Shown: positions 8,464-16,982 of the stretch, one piece after another
Position numbering within the stretch: the first letter of the stretch is position 1
Layout of the letters: each line of letters begins with the position of its first letter
Assembly: GCA_049366695.1 (NCBI GenBank)
Contig: JBMNCR010000075.1
Location: 48,510-112,509 of the forward strand
Source of the DNA: JBMNCR01 sp049366695
GTDB lineage: Bacteria; Bacillota; Clostridia; Eubacteriales; Alkalibacteraceae
Length of the DNA stretch: 64,000 bases
Reading direction: 5' to 3'
Notes under the pieces: model-generated
The model's input: only the letters and a program-made list of their open reading frames with translations
Databases searched by the model: none
Told to the model about the DNA's origin: nothing
Made by a program: the position numbers and the translations under genes

Positions 8464-8599
8464 TTTAATCCTCTCCTTACAATAATTTTATTCTAATTAT
8501 CCCATAAAATGCTAATATTATCAATAAATATATGAATAATTATTATATTGGTGTTTTATATAAATACTAGATATTGCGCTCACAATCTTTTCTAATACA

Positions 8600-10162
8600 T
8601 CATTCATTTAATACTTTCTCTAGGTTATTAAACATCTCACCACCTGTGACATATTCTTTATAGGCTTCTTCCCACTCTTCAATATCGTAAGTAGTAACTT
8701 TTAGATAATGGGATTTAGCTTCTTGAACCCAATCGTATAGAACTGGATAGTCTTTTAATCCTTCTTCCACTCTTTCAATATATGCAATATTTGCTTTTGT
8801 GTCGGAAATCATAGAATACCATGGTCCAATATCTTTTTCATGATCGGGATTTTCTTCATAATAATTCATATAATATTCCATTGTTTCACGATCTTCATCA
8901 TCTATATCGGGTAATTCTTTTACTGGATAAGTGGATACGACTACAGAGTAGTGTTCAGTTAACTCACTTAACACTAGTGTTTTAAAAAGAGCGAGTGATT
9001 GAGTACCTACTGGTTTTGGTGGTTCACTATTTTCATGGTATGATATAGATTCAACTTCTTTTGTTATGGGATTAATATTGTATCCATTATCTATGTCGGG
9101 TAATTCAAAGTCGGTTAATATGGTTTTAATTTCTGCTAGAATAGGATCTGTTTCCTCAATGACTGTTTCGTCATTGGTTTTTATTGTTTCTGGGGTAGGG
9201 TCATCTTGTACGATTTGTTTGGTGGGATTCATTAACAATCCTATTGCAATTCCAGATAAAATAATACATACAATTAAAATAATCCAAATGGTTGGTTTCT
9301 TATATCGTAAAATATTTTTTATCCTTGATTTAACGTTATTTTCTCCAAATGAAAGAGGTTTAAGGTATACAATTTGATTAGATGCAAAAGAGAGTAATGT
9401 GTTAGAATAAATATTACGTATGTCTTCTTTATGTTCTTTTAACACTCTTTCATCACAGGACATTTCCATATCATTTATCATCATAAAATAGCTTATCCAT
9501 ATAATTGGATTAAACCAATGAATGGCTAAAATTATTGCTGCAACTAATCTTATCAGATGATCTTTTCTTTTAATATGCACTTGCTCATGTTTTATTATAT
9601 AATCTAATTTACTTTGACATAAATTAATTGGAAGATATATTTTTGGGTTGATTATTCCAAAGACAAATGGTGCAAAGATACGATCTGTTTTAAATATGTT
9701 CTCCTTAATTAGTGTTGCTGCAAATACCTTTCTTTTTACTTTAATGAAAGATAGTATACCATAAGCTAAAAAGCCGATCATTCCAATAATCCAGATGAAA
9801 GGAAGACTATTCATAAGAGCAATTTGATAAAATGGTCTAGAATCTATAACAGATTTTTCGATGTCTAATTGCTCTGTATTATTATTTTTTAAAACCTCTG
9901 TCTTGTCTTGGGTAATATCTAATAATAATGATTGAGTGTTGATTATTTCATTTATCTCATTATTTGTTTGTGGGACTAGGCTTATTGCGCTTTCAATTGA
10001 TATAGGACAAATGAGTCTTATAAGTACGACTAACCACAAAACATAGGACAAAATTTTAGGAACACGTATAAAATTTAATACCAAACGGACTACGATAATT
10101 ATTAATGCTGCATAACTTGCTGTCAAACTCATATTTAAAATAGTAGAAAAGATTTGACTCAT
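8600..10162 (-). CDS. M56 family (BlaR1/MecR1-like) membrane metalloprotease sensor (520 aa)
   Basis: N-terminal membrane helices, then a cytoplasmic zinc protease domain with HEQVH (about residue 192) and the downstream NDMEMSCDER motif, a helix at about 291-310, and an extracellular C-terminal domain of about 200 residues. The family cleaves or triggers loss of the BlaI-type repressor encoded just upstream. The C-terminal domain is not a penicillin-binding transpeptidase-like domain and I see no SxxK active site, so the signal is probably not a beta-lactam. The start codon overlaps the repressor stop by four bases (ATGA), which indicates translational coupling. Confidence 0.85.
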   Translation of the reverse strand: MSQIFSTILNMSLTASYAALIIIVVRLVLNFIRVPKILSYVLWLVVLIRLICPISIESAISLVPQTNNEINEIINTQSLLLDITQDKTEVLKNNNTEQLDIEKSVIDSRPFYQIALMNSLPFIWIIGMIGFLAYGILSFIKVKRKVFAATLIKENIFKTDRIFAPFVFGIINPKIYLPINLCQSKLDYIIKHEQVHIKRKDHLIRLVAAIILAIHWFNPIIWISYFMMINDMEMSCDERVLKEHKEDIRNIYSNTLLSFASNQIVYLKPLSFGENNVKSRIKNILRYKKPTIWIILIVCIILSGIAIGLLMNPTKQIVQDDPTPETIKTNDETVIEETDPILAEIKTILTDFELPDIDNGYNINPITKEVESISYHENSEPPKPVGTQSLALFKTLVLSELTEHYSVVVSTYPVKELPDIDDEDRETMEYYMNYYEENPDHEKDIGPWYSMISDTKANIAYIERVEEGLKDYPVLYDWVQEAKSHYLKVTTYDIEEWEEAYKEYVTGGEMFNNLEKVLNE

Positions 10163-10518
10163 TTTATAGCCTCCTCAATTATTTTTTTAATTTCTTCTAC
10201 TTCTTTTTTTGATAGTTTTTTATCTTGTAGAAAAGTGGCAATAAATGAAGGAAGTGACCCGCGAAAAGATTTTTCTATTAACTCTTCACTTTTATACTTT
10301 TGGACATCTTGTCTTTTAACAAGAGCTATAACCATAGCATCTTTATTCTTTAAGACATTTCGCTTTGATAGTTTTCTAATTACAGTATAGGTGGTAGATT
10401 TTTTCCAATCCAGTTTTTCCAGACATACTTTAACGAGTTCAGTTGAGTTTATTGGTTCGAGTTTCCATATAATATCCATCAATTTATATTCAGCATCATA
10501 CAATTTTAAATTTTCCAT
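10159..10518 (-). CDS. BlaI/MecI/CopY family repressor (119 aa)
   Basis: Winged-helix repressor with the family signature: EYKLMDIIWKLEPINSTEL at the N terminus, the recognition region WKKSTTYTVIRKLSKRNVL (about residues 38-56) and a C-terminal dimer part of helices and lysines. The usual length for the family. It represses its own operon with the M56 protease and is inactivated when the sensor is triggered. A perfect operator and a strong promoter lie directly upstream (10536-10596). No beta-lactamase or copper gene is adjacent, so the regulon may be only the pair itself or distant genes. Confidence 0.9.
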   Translation of the reverse strand: MENLKLYDAEYKLMDIIWKLEPINSTELVKVCLEKLDWKKSTTYTVIRKLSKRNVLKNKDAMVIALVKRQDVQKYKSEELIEKSFRGSLPSFIATFLQDKKLSKKEVEEIKKIIEEAIK

Positions 10519-10535
10519 CTTTGTTAACTCCTTTC

Positions 10536-10596
10536 ACATATTAGATAATATTAAATATCTAATATGTAGTTTAACCCAATAAACCTACAATGTCAA
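10536..10596 (-). promoter_or_regulatory. Promoter and palindromic operator of the BlaI/M56 operon
   Basis: Reading the minus strand: TTGACA (10596-10591), 17 nt, TAAACT (10573-10568). Directly downstream, ACATATTAGATA and TATCTAATATGT form a perfect 12+8+12 inverted repeat (10536-10567), with ACAT/ATGT ends as in BlaI/MecI sites. A repressor bound here would block RNA polymerase at the start site. Confidence 0.8.
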
Positions 10597-10801
10597 GTAT
10601 TGCCATAAGATATATTTTAAGCAATATTTATCATTTAAATAGAAACTATAAAGAAACAAAAGATTAAGTAAATTTGAACAGAATCTTATTAATAAAAATT
10701 TCTTATACAAAAAGTTTACAAACTATTTAAAAACTTATATCTATCAATATGATACAATAAATAGTAAATATTTACATAAAAATGAAAAAAGGGTGAATAT
10801 A

Positions 10802-11605
10802 ATGTCGCATATAGAAGAACCAATTATTTTAATTAATGATTTAAAAATGAGATTTGGAGAGCATGAGGTGCTTAAAGGTATTGACTTAAAAGTTGGAAAA
10901 GGAGAAATAATTGGATATATTGGACCAAATGGAGCTGGTAAAAGTACCACTATAAAAATAATGCTGGGTTTATTAGAAGGGTATACTGGAGAAGTTCATA
11001 TGTTTGGCAAATCTATTGTTGACAATATAGATTATAAGAAAAGGATTGGATATGTACCAGAAATAGCAGATATGTATGAAAACCTTACTGCTCAAGAATA
11101 TTTAACTTTTATTGGAGAATTATACGGGATTGATCATGATGTAGTTGATGAAAAAGCTAGGGCAATGATAAAAATTTTGGGAATTGAAGAAGTATATGAA
11201 TCTAGAATCACTTCATTTTCAAAGGGAATGAAACAAAAGATACTTATCATATCTAGTTTATTACATAATCCAGACATATTATTTTTGGATGAACCTCTAA
11301 GTGGTTTAGATGCAAATAGCGTAATTGTAATAAAAGAAATTTTATCAAAATTAGCTGAAAAGGGAAAAACTATTTTTTATTCATCTCATATTATGGAAGT
11401 TGTTGAAAAGATTAGTAACCGGATTGTTCTTATCAGTGATGGGGAAATTATTGCTGATGGGAGTTTTGATCAATTGAAGGAAAAAAATGTAGAAGGGACT
11501 TTAGAACAAATATTTAATGAGTTAACGGGATTTCAAGAACATGAAAATCTGGCTCAAGATTTTGTAGATATTATCAGTATGGGTGCTTGCGATGAAAAAT
11601 TATAA
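10802..11605 (+). CDS. ABC transporter ATP-binding protein (267 aa)
   Basis: Complete ABC ATPase: Walker A GPNGAGKST, signature SFSKGMKQK (a variant of LSGGQ common in ABC-2 exporters), Walker B ILFLDEPLSGLD, and a C-terminal switch histidine (SSHIMEVVE). This subclass, with KGMKQ, energises ABC-2-type export. A longer frame from GTG 10793 would overlap the ribosome binding site AAAAGGG, so ATG 10802 is preferred. The stop codon overlaps the start of the membrane subunit gene, which means the two are coupled. Substrate unknown. Confidence 0.9.
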   Translation: MSHIEEPIILINDLKMRFGEHEVLKGIDLKVGKGEIIGYIGPNGAGKSTTIKIMLGLLEGYTGEVHMFGKSIVDNIDYKKRIGYVPEIADMYENLTAQEYLTFIGELYGIDHDVVDEKARAMIKILGIEEVYESRITSFSKGMKQKILIISSLLHNPDILFLDEPLSGLDANSVIVIKEILSKLAEKGKTIFYSSHIMEVVEKISNRIVLISDGEIIADGSFDQLKEKNVEGTLEQIFNELTGFQEHENLAQDFVDIISMGACDEKL

Positions 11606-13259
11606 AATATTAAGATTTCTAGATAAATTTGAAAAAATGTTTATAAGTATGGGTATTGAGTATCCTGTAATGAGAAAAATTATCCAAGTAAAATTAACTA
11701 TGGATGGAAGAAGGGTTCCTACTATTATAGGCCAATCTGCAAAGAAGAAGAATAATGGAAATAAAGAAAAAAATTCCTTTATAAGTTCACTATGGATTTA
11801 TGGTTTTTTTGGTTTATTTTTGATACCTATTGTTTTAATTGGAGATAACTACATTTATCAAATGAGTATATTTTTTGGTGCTTTATTTTTTATGATCATG
11901 AGTACATTGATATCAGATTTTTCATCAGTACTATTGGATATACGAGATAAAAACATCATTATGACAAAACCTATAAGTAATATTACTTTAAGTATGGCAA
12001 AGGGTATTCATGTATTTATTTATATGTTTTATTTAACTATAAGTTTATCAGGGGGCGTGTTAGTAGCTTCGTTGTTTAGAAATGGATTTTTATACTTAGC
12101 AGTGCTTATATTACAAATTGTGTTAATGGATTTATTTATAATTGTTATTACAACATTATTTTATACTTTTATCTTAAAATATTTTGATGGGGAAAAGTTA
12201 AAAGATATTATCAACTATGTCCAGATTGGTTTATCATTATTGATTACAGTAGGTTATCAGCTAGTAGGTAGATTGTTTAATATAATAGATTTAGATTTTG
12301 TATTTCAACCTAGGTGGTGGCAATATTTTATTCCCCCTATTTGGTTTGCAGGACCTTTTGAAGTATTGTTACATAGGAATTTTAATTCATCATTTATAAT
12401 TTTTTCAATTTTGGCTTTAATGATACCAATTATAGCAATCATCATTTATATAAAACTAATACCGACATTTGAAAGAAATTTAGAAAAATTAAATCATCAT
12501 GACCAACGAAAAGAAAAGAAAAAAAATAATAAATTTAACAAATTCATAGCATCGATTATATGTTCAAATAGAGAAGAACGAATATATTATAATTTTGCAA
12601 GTCAAATGATGTTAAATGAAAGAGAATTTAAGCTAAAGGTATATCCCTCATTGGGATTTTCGATAATCTTCCCGTATATTTTTATTTTTAATCAATTACA
12701 GTGGGCAAGTATGGCATCAATATCCCAAGGCAATGGATTTCTAAATCTGTATTTTAGCGGTTTTATGATTCCAGCTATTTTACTTATGCTAAAGCATTCT
12801 GGTAGTTACAAAGGATCGTGGATTTATAAAGTAATGCCAATTGAAAAATCAAAACCAATATTTACAGGCACTATAAAAGCTTTTATTGTTAAGTTGTTAG
12901 TTCCCATTTGTTTGATTAATTATATAATTTTCATATATATATTTGGTTTGAGGATTGGAATGGATTTGGTGGCAATATTTTTAAATTTTATACTGTATAT
13001 TATCGTATCATTTTCATTTTCAAAAAAAAGCATACCATTTTCAAAGTCCTTTGATGCAATAAATCAAAGTCAAGGTTATAAAATTATACCAATGATGTTT
13101 ATTGGCGGTATAATGGCATTAATTCATTACTTAACAACTCTAGTTGCTTTTGGAGTATTAATATATATAATTGCTTTAATAATTATTATTTTTATCACTT
13201 GGAATAAAGTTTTTAATGTTTCATGGGAAAAGATAAGTTACAGTTATGATAATAGATAA
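11592..13259 (+). CDS. ABC exporter membrane subunit, ABC_tran_2-like (555 aa)
   Basis: A polytopic membrane protein of about 12-14 hydrophobic segments in two halves, separated by a cytoplasmic charged loop (DQRKEKKKNNKFNKF, about residue 310). It fits the large putative ABC exporter permease family (about 550 residues) that pairs with ATPases like the one encoded upstream. ATG 11592 is chosen over GTG 11583; both overlap the ATPase gene. Substrate unknown. Neighbouring envelope genes do not settle it. Confidence 0.75.
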   Translation: MKNYKILRFLDKFEKMFISMGIEYPVMRKIIQVKLTMDGRRVPTIIGQSAKKKNNGNKEKNSFISSLWIYGFFGLFLIPIVLIGDNYIYQMSIFFGALFFMIMSTLISDFSSVLLDIRDKNIIMTKPISNITLSMAKGIHVFIYMFYLTISLSGGVLVASLFRNGFLYLAVLILQIVLMDLFIIVITTLFYTFILKYFDGEKLKDIINYVQIGLSLLITVGYQLVGRLFNIIDLDFVFQPRWWQYFIPPIWFAGPFEVLLHRNFNSSFIIFSILALMIPIIAIIIYIKLIPTFERNLEKLNHHDQRKEKKKNNKFNKFIASIICSNREERIYYNFASQMMLNEREFKLKVYPSLGFSIIFPYIFIFNQLQWASMASISQGNGFLNLYFSGFMIPAILLMLKHSGSYKGSWIYKVMPIEKSKPIFTGTIKAFIVKLLVPICLINYIIFIYIFGLRIGMDLVAIFLNFILYIIVSFSFSKKSIPFSKSFDAINQSQGYKIIPMMFIGGIMALIHYLTTLVAFGVLIYIIALIIIIFITWNKVFNVSWEKISYSYDNR

Positions 13260-13448
13260 TACAAAAATATTTAATGCCAAAGCTAAATATTAATTGTTAT
13301 AAGATTTTTAAAGTATATTAATAAATTTATAAATTATTAAGATAATACTGCAAAAATACATTAATAACAAAATAATGTTGAAAATTTGATATTATTGTCG
13401 AAGAGTTCTATAATATGAATTATGAATTAGTTTGGAGGCATATCAACT

Positions 13449-15038
13449 TTGAGGAAAGGCAATAAAAATAATATATATAATACATTGGTTCATTGGCAAA
13501 ATTTTAAACTAAAATTAATGTTTGAAGGCATTATTGTTGGTGTACTATCAGGTTTTTTAATTGTATTTTATCGTATAATGCTTGAGAAGGCGGAAGGAAT
13601 TAGAAATTGGATAATTAAAACTCAATTTATTAATTTTCACAATAAAATCATATGGTTTTTAGTACTGATTATAGGAGCATATGTAGTGGGATTACTATTA
13701 AAAAATGAACCGTTAATTAGTGGAAGTGGTATACCACAAGTAGAAGGTGTATTACTTAGAAGGTTTAAAATGAACTGGGTATCAGTGATAATCAAAAAAT
13801 TTATAGGTGGAGTTTTGTCTATAGGTGCAGGTTTATCCTTAGGAAGAGAAGGACCTTCTATACAATTAGGGGCTAGTATTGGGCAAGGTGTAAGCAGAGT
13901 ATTTAAAAGGTATAAAATTGAAGAAAAATACTTAATTACTAGTGGTGCTAGCGCTGGTTTAGCAGCTGCCTTTAATGCTCCATTAGCAGGTGTTATGTTT
14001 TCCTTAGAAGAAGTACATAGACAGTTTTCTCCTTTAATTTTACTTTCTGCGATGTCCGCATCCTTAACTGCAGATTTCATTTCAAAATCATTTTTTGGAT
14101 TAAAACCTATTTTGAATTTTGAAAGGGTAATACCTTTACCATTAAATAATTACAGATATGTTATTATTCTGGGTATTATTGTAGGAGTTTTTGGTGTTTT
14201 TTATAATAAAGTACTTATTAAAATATTAAATTTCTATAAAAAGCAAACCTGGTTGCCAATGCAGTTTAGACCTATGGTACCATTTTTATTTGCAGGTATT
14301 CTTGCTTTATTATTACCTCAAGCTTTAGGAGGAGGGCATTCACTTATTAACTTAATCGTTAATAGCAGTTTTACCATAAGAATGCTTATTATAATATTGG
14401 TAATAAAGTTTATTTTCTCCATGATAAGTTATGGTTCAGGCTCTCCAGGAGGAATATTTTTTCCTTTATTAGTATTAGGTGCTTTAACGGGAGCTATTTA
14501 TGGGAATGTTTTAGTAAAGATTATTGATATTAATCCAATATATATTGAAAATTTTATGATATTAGCAATGGCGGGATACTTTACAGCAATTGTTAGAGCT
14601 CCGATAACAGGGAGTATATTAATCACAGAGATGACTGGGTCTTTTTCTCATTTATTAGCCTTAAGTGTAATATCGCTTGTAGCTTATACTGTAGCAGATT
14701 TATTAAAATCAGAACCTATTTATGAATCTTTGTTAAATGGAGTACTTGAGAAAAATTCAGAAGATGAATTTCCTGTAAAAAGTAAAGATAAAAGTATTTT
14801 AGAGGTGCCTGTTGGTATTGATTCTACTATGGATGGTGAAATGATTAAGAATTTACCTATACCTCTTAATTGTCTATTAGTAGGTATTAGTAGGGGAAAT
14901 AAAGAATTAATCCCAAATGGTGATACGATTGTGAAATCTGGCGATAATTTGGTAGTCTTAGTAAACGAAGATGAAGCGGCTATTTTAAAAAATGATTTAT
15001 TAACAATGGGAGGAAAATCAAAATTAACTGATAATTGA
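13449..15038 (+). CDS. ClC-type chloride/proton antiporter with C-terminal RCK_C domain (529 aa)
   Basis: The three ion-path motifs of ClC proteins are present: GSGIP (about residue 92), GREGP (about 133, containing the gating glutamate) and the later SPGGIF and APITGSI region. The LEEVH segment corresponds to the internal proton glutamate of bacterial antiporters, so Cl-/H+ exchange is more likely than a channel. Residues about 450-525 form a TrkA-C/RCK_C regulatory domain. The TTG start 13449 has GGAGG about ten bases upstream. Monocistronic. Probably involved in acid or anion homeostasis. Confidence 0.9.
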   Translation: MRKGNKNNIYNTLVHWQNFKLKLMFEGIIVGVLSGFLIVFYRIMLEKAEGIRNWIIKTQFINFHNKIIWFLVLIIGAYVVGLLLKNEPLISGSGIPQVEGVLLRRFKMNWVSVIIKKFIGGVLSIGAGLSLGREGPSIQLGASIGQGVSRVFKRYKIEEKYLITSGASAGLAAAFNAPLAGVMFSLEEVHRQFSPLILLSAMSASLTADFISKSFFGLKPILNFERVIPLPLNNYRYVIILGIIVGVFGVFYNKVLIKILNFYKKQTWLPMQFRPMVPFLFAGILALLLPQALGGGHSLINLIVNSSFTIRMLIIILVIKFIFSMISYGSGSPGGIFFPLLVLGALTGAIYGNVLVKIIDINPIYIENFMILAMAGYFTAIVRAPITGSILITEMTGSFSHLLALSVISLVAYTVADLLKSEPIYESLLNGVLEKNSEDEFPVKSKDKSILEVPVGIDSTMDGEMIKNLPIPLNCLLVGISRGNKELIPNGDTIVKSGDNLVVLVNEDEAAILKNDLLTMGGKSKLTDN

Positions 15039-15066
15039 GTATTAATATTAAATGTATAACTATGTC

Positions 15067-15117
15067 CTAATATACGTTAATACTACATATTTTAATATAG
15101 AATATAACGTATATTAG
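15067..15117. terminator. Inverted repeat between convergent genes
   Basis: CTAATATACGTTA and TAACGTATATTAG are perfect complements separated by 25 nt. The stem is AT-rich, so termination would be weak, but the position between the convergent ClC and ABC genes fits a bidirectional terminator. Confidence 0.45.
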
Positions 15118-15126
15118 TATAAATAT

Positions 15127-16980
15127 CTATAAATTAATATCGCATCCCATTTGACTAATAACCATTTTATAATAGTTTTTTCGATTATTCATTAATTCTA
15201 CATGTGTTCCTGTTTCAATGATTTCACCATTTTCAATTACAATGATACGATCTGCGTCTTTTATAGTAGAAAGACGATGAGCGATTAAAAAACTAGTATG
15301 GTTCTTCATTAGTGTAAGTAAAGCTTTTTGTATTTCTTTTTCGGTTTTTGTATCAACACTGCTTGTAGCTTCATCTAAGATTAAGATTGGGGCATTACAT
15401 AAAATCGCTCGCGCTATTGCCAAAAGCTGTCGCTGACCTTCACTAAGGTTATCTGTAGTACCTGATATTAAAGTGTTATATCCTTTTGGCAAGCGGTTAA
15501 TAAATTTGTCAGCACGGGCAAGCTTTGCGGCAGCAATCACTTCTTCATTGGTAGCCATTGGTTTTGAATAACGGATATTATTATAAATTGTATCACTAAA
15601 AAGAAAAGTATCCTGTAGAACAACAGAAAAACATTTTCTTAGACTCTCTCTAGAAATATTTGTTATATTATTGTTATCTATAATAATTTCACCATTACTA
15701 ATTTCATAAAAACCAGTAAGTAGATTTACTAGTGTTGTTTTTCCAGCACCAGTTTCTCCTACTAATGCAATAGTTTCTCCAGAATTCACTTTTAAACTTA
15801 TGTTTTTTAGCACAGGAGTATCCTTAGTATAAGAAAAATATACATTTTTAAATTCAACATCTCCTCTTATGTTCTTTAATTCTTTAGCGTCTTTTTTATC
15901 AGGAGGTTCTTCTTTTTCATCATAAATTTCAAAAATCCTTTCAGCGCCTGCTAGAGCAGATTGGAGGGAATTATAAATGTTGGCGATATTGTTAAGTGGA
16001 TGAGAAAATTGTTTTGAATATGTAAGAAAACTTACTACTGTACCTATTGATATAATATTTTTCACAGATAGTATACCCCCAGCACAAGCAATCAAAGAAA
16101 AACTAAGGTTATTTATTACATTCATCAAAGGCATTAAAAAACCTGACCAAATTTGTGCTTTAATGGAATAATTGCATAATTGTTGGTTAATATTTTTGAA
16201 ATTGGATAATACATTTTTTTGTTTATTAAAAGCTTTCACAATCTTTAGCCCTAGGATATTTTCTTCAATTAAACTATTAAGAGAACCGAGTGTTCTTTGT
16301 TGATTAGAATAATGATTATAACTTCTTTTAGTGATAGTTTTTGTTAATAAAAATATAAGAGGAATAGTGACTATAGTAATAAGAGTTAATATAGGACTAA
16401 GAATGAACATCATTACAAAAGCACCAAGAATAGAAAAAAAACTTGAAATCATTTGTGTAGTTGCTTGGGCAATTGTTTTACTGATGTTGTCAACATCATT
16501 TGTAATTCTGCTCATTATATCTCCATGGGATCTATTATCATAAAAAACAAGTGGAATTTTCTGCATCTTTAGAAAAAATTGACATCGTATATACTTAATT
16601 AATTTCTGAGTAATAGTTGTTACTAAAATACCATTTAAAGTATTTATTAACCAACTGGATATATAACATGCAATAAGTGATAGTAGAACTATTTTTAATA
16701 CCTGATAGTCTACAATATTAGAATTAATATCAAAAGTATTAATTGCCATTCCTATAAGATATGGTGTGAAAAGTACAACAACTGATGATAATACGGTTAA
16801 TACCCCAATCAAAATAATGGAACGGTGCCAGTTCATATAGATTTTAGTTAATCTCTTGAGGGTACTTTTTATATTATTTGGTTTTTTTACTGGAATAAAA
16901 CGATTATGTTGACCACCACCACCAGCTTTACTAAATCTAGGTATATTATTTAATGAGTCATATGATTTTTTATTTGTCAT
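15127..16980 (-). CDS. Heterodimeric ABC exporter, subunit with consensus Walker B (617 aa)
   Basis: Six membrane helices (about residues 50-340) followed by an ATPase domain: Walker A GETGAGKTT, signature NLSEGQ (one change from LSGGQ), Walker B ILILDEATSSVD with the catalytic glutamate, and H-loop IAHRLSTI. The glycine-rich N-terminal extension (KAGGGGQHNRF) is typical of the longer subunit of TM288/LmrD-type pairs. ATG 16980 is preferred because GGAG sits six bases before it; the frame itself is open back to TTG 16992, inside the preceding gene. It pairs with the 16983-18707 product. Likely a multidrug or lipid exporter. Confidence 0.9.
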   Translation of the reverse strand: MTNKKSYDSLNNIPRFSKAGGGGQHNRFIPVKKPNNIKSTLKRLTKIYMNWHRSIILIGVLTVLSSVVVLFTPYLIGMAINTFDINSNIVDYQVLKIVLLSLIACYISSWLINTLNGILVTTITQKLIKYIRCQFFLKMQKIPLVFYDNRSHGDIMSRITNDVDNISKTIAQATTQMISSFFSILGAFVMMFILSPILTLITIVTIPLIFLLTKTITKRSYNHYSNQQRTLGSLNSLIEENILGLKIVKAFNKQKNVLSNFKNINQQLCNYSIKAQIWSGFLMPLMNVINNLSFSLIACAGGILSVKNIISIGTVVSFLTYSKQFSHPLNNIANIYNSLQSALAGAERIFEIYDEKEEPPDKKDAKELKNIRGDVEFKNVYFSYTKDTPVLKNISLKVNSGETIALVGETGAGKTTLVNLLTGFYEISNGEIIIDNNNITNISRESLRKCFSVVLQDTFLFSDTIYNNIRYSKPMATNEEVIAAAKLARADKFINRLPKGYNTLISGTTDNLSEGQRQLLAIARAILCNAPILILDEATSSVDTKTEKEIQKALLTLMKNHTSFLIAHRLSTIKDADRIIVIENGEIIETGTHVELMNNRKNYYKMVISQMGCDINL

Positions 16981-16982
16981 AA

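Noticed and set aside
8600..10518. Beta-lactam resistance operon
   Set aside because: Repressor and M56 protease are present, but there is no beta-lactamase or PBP2a gene and no penicillin-binding sensor domain.
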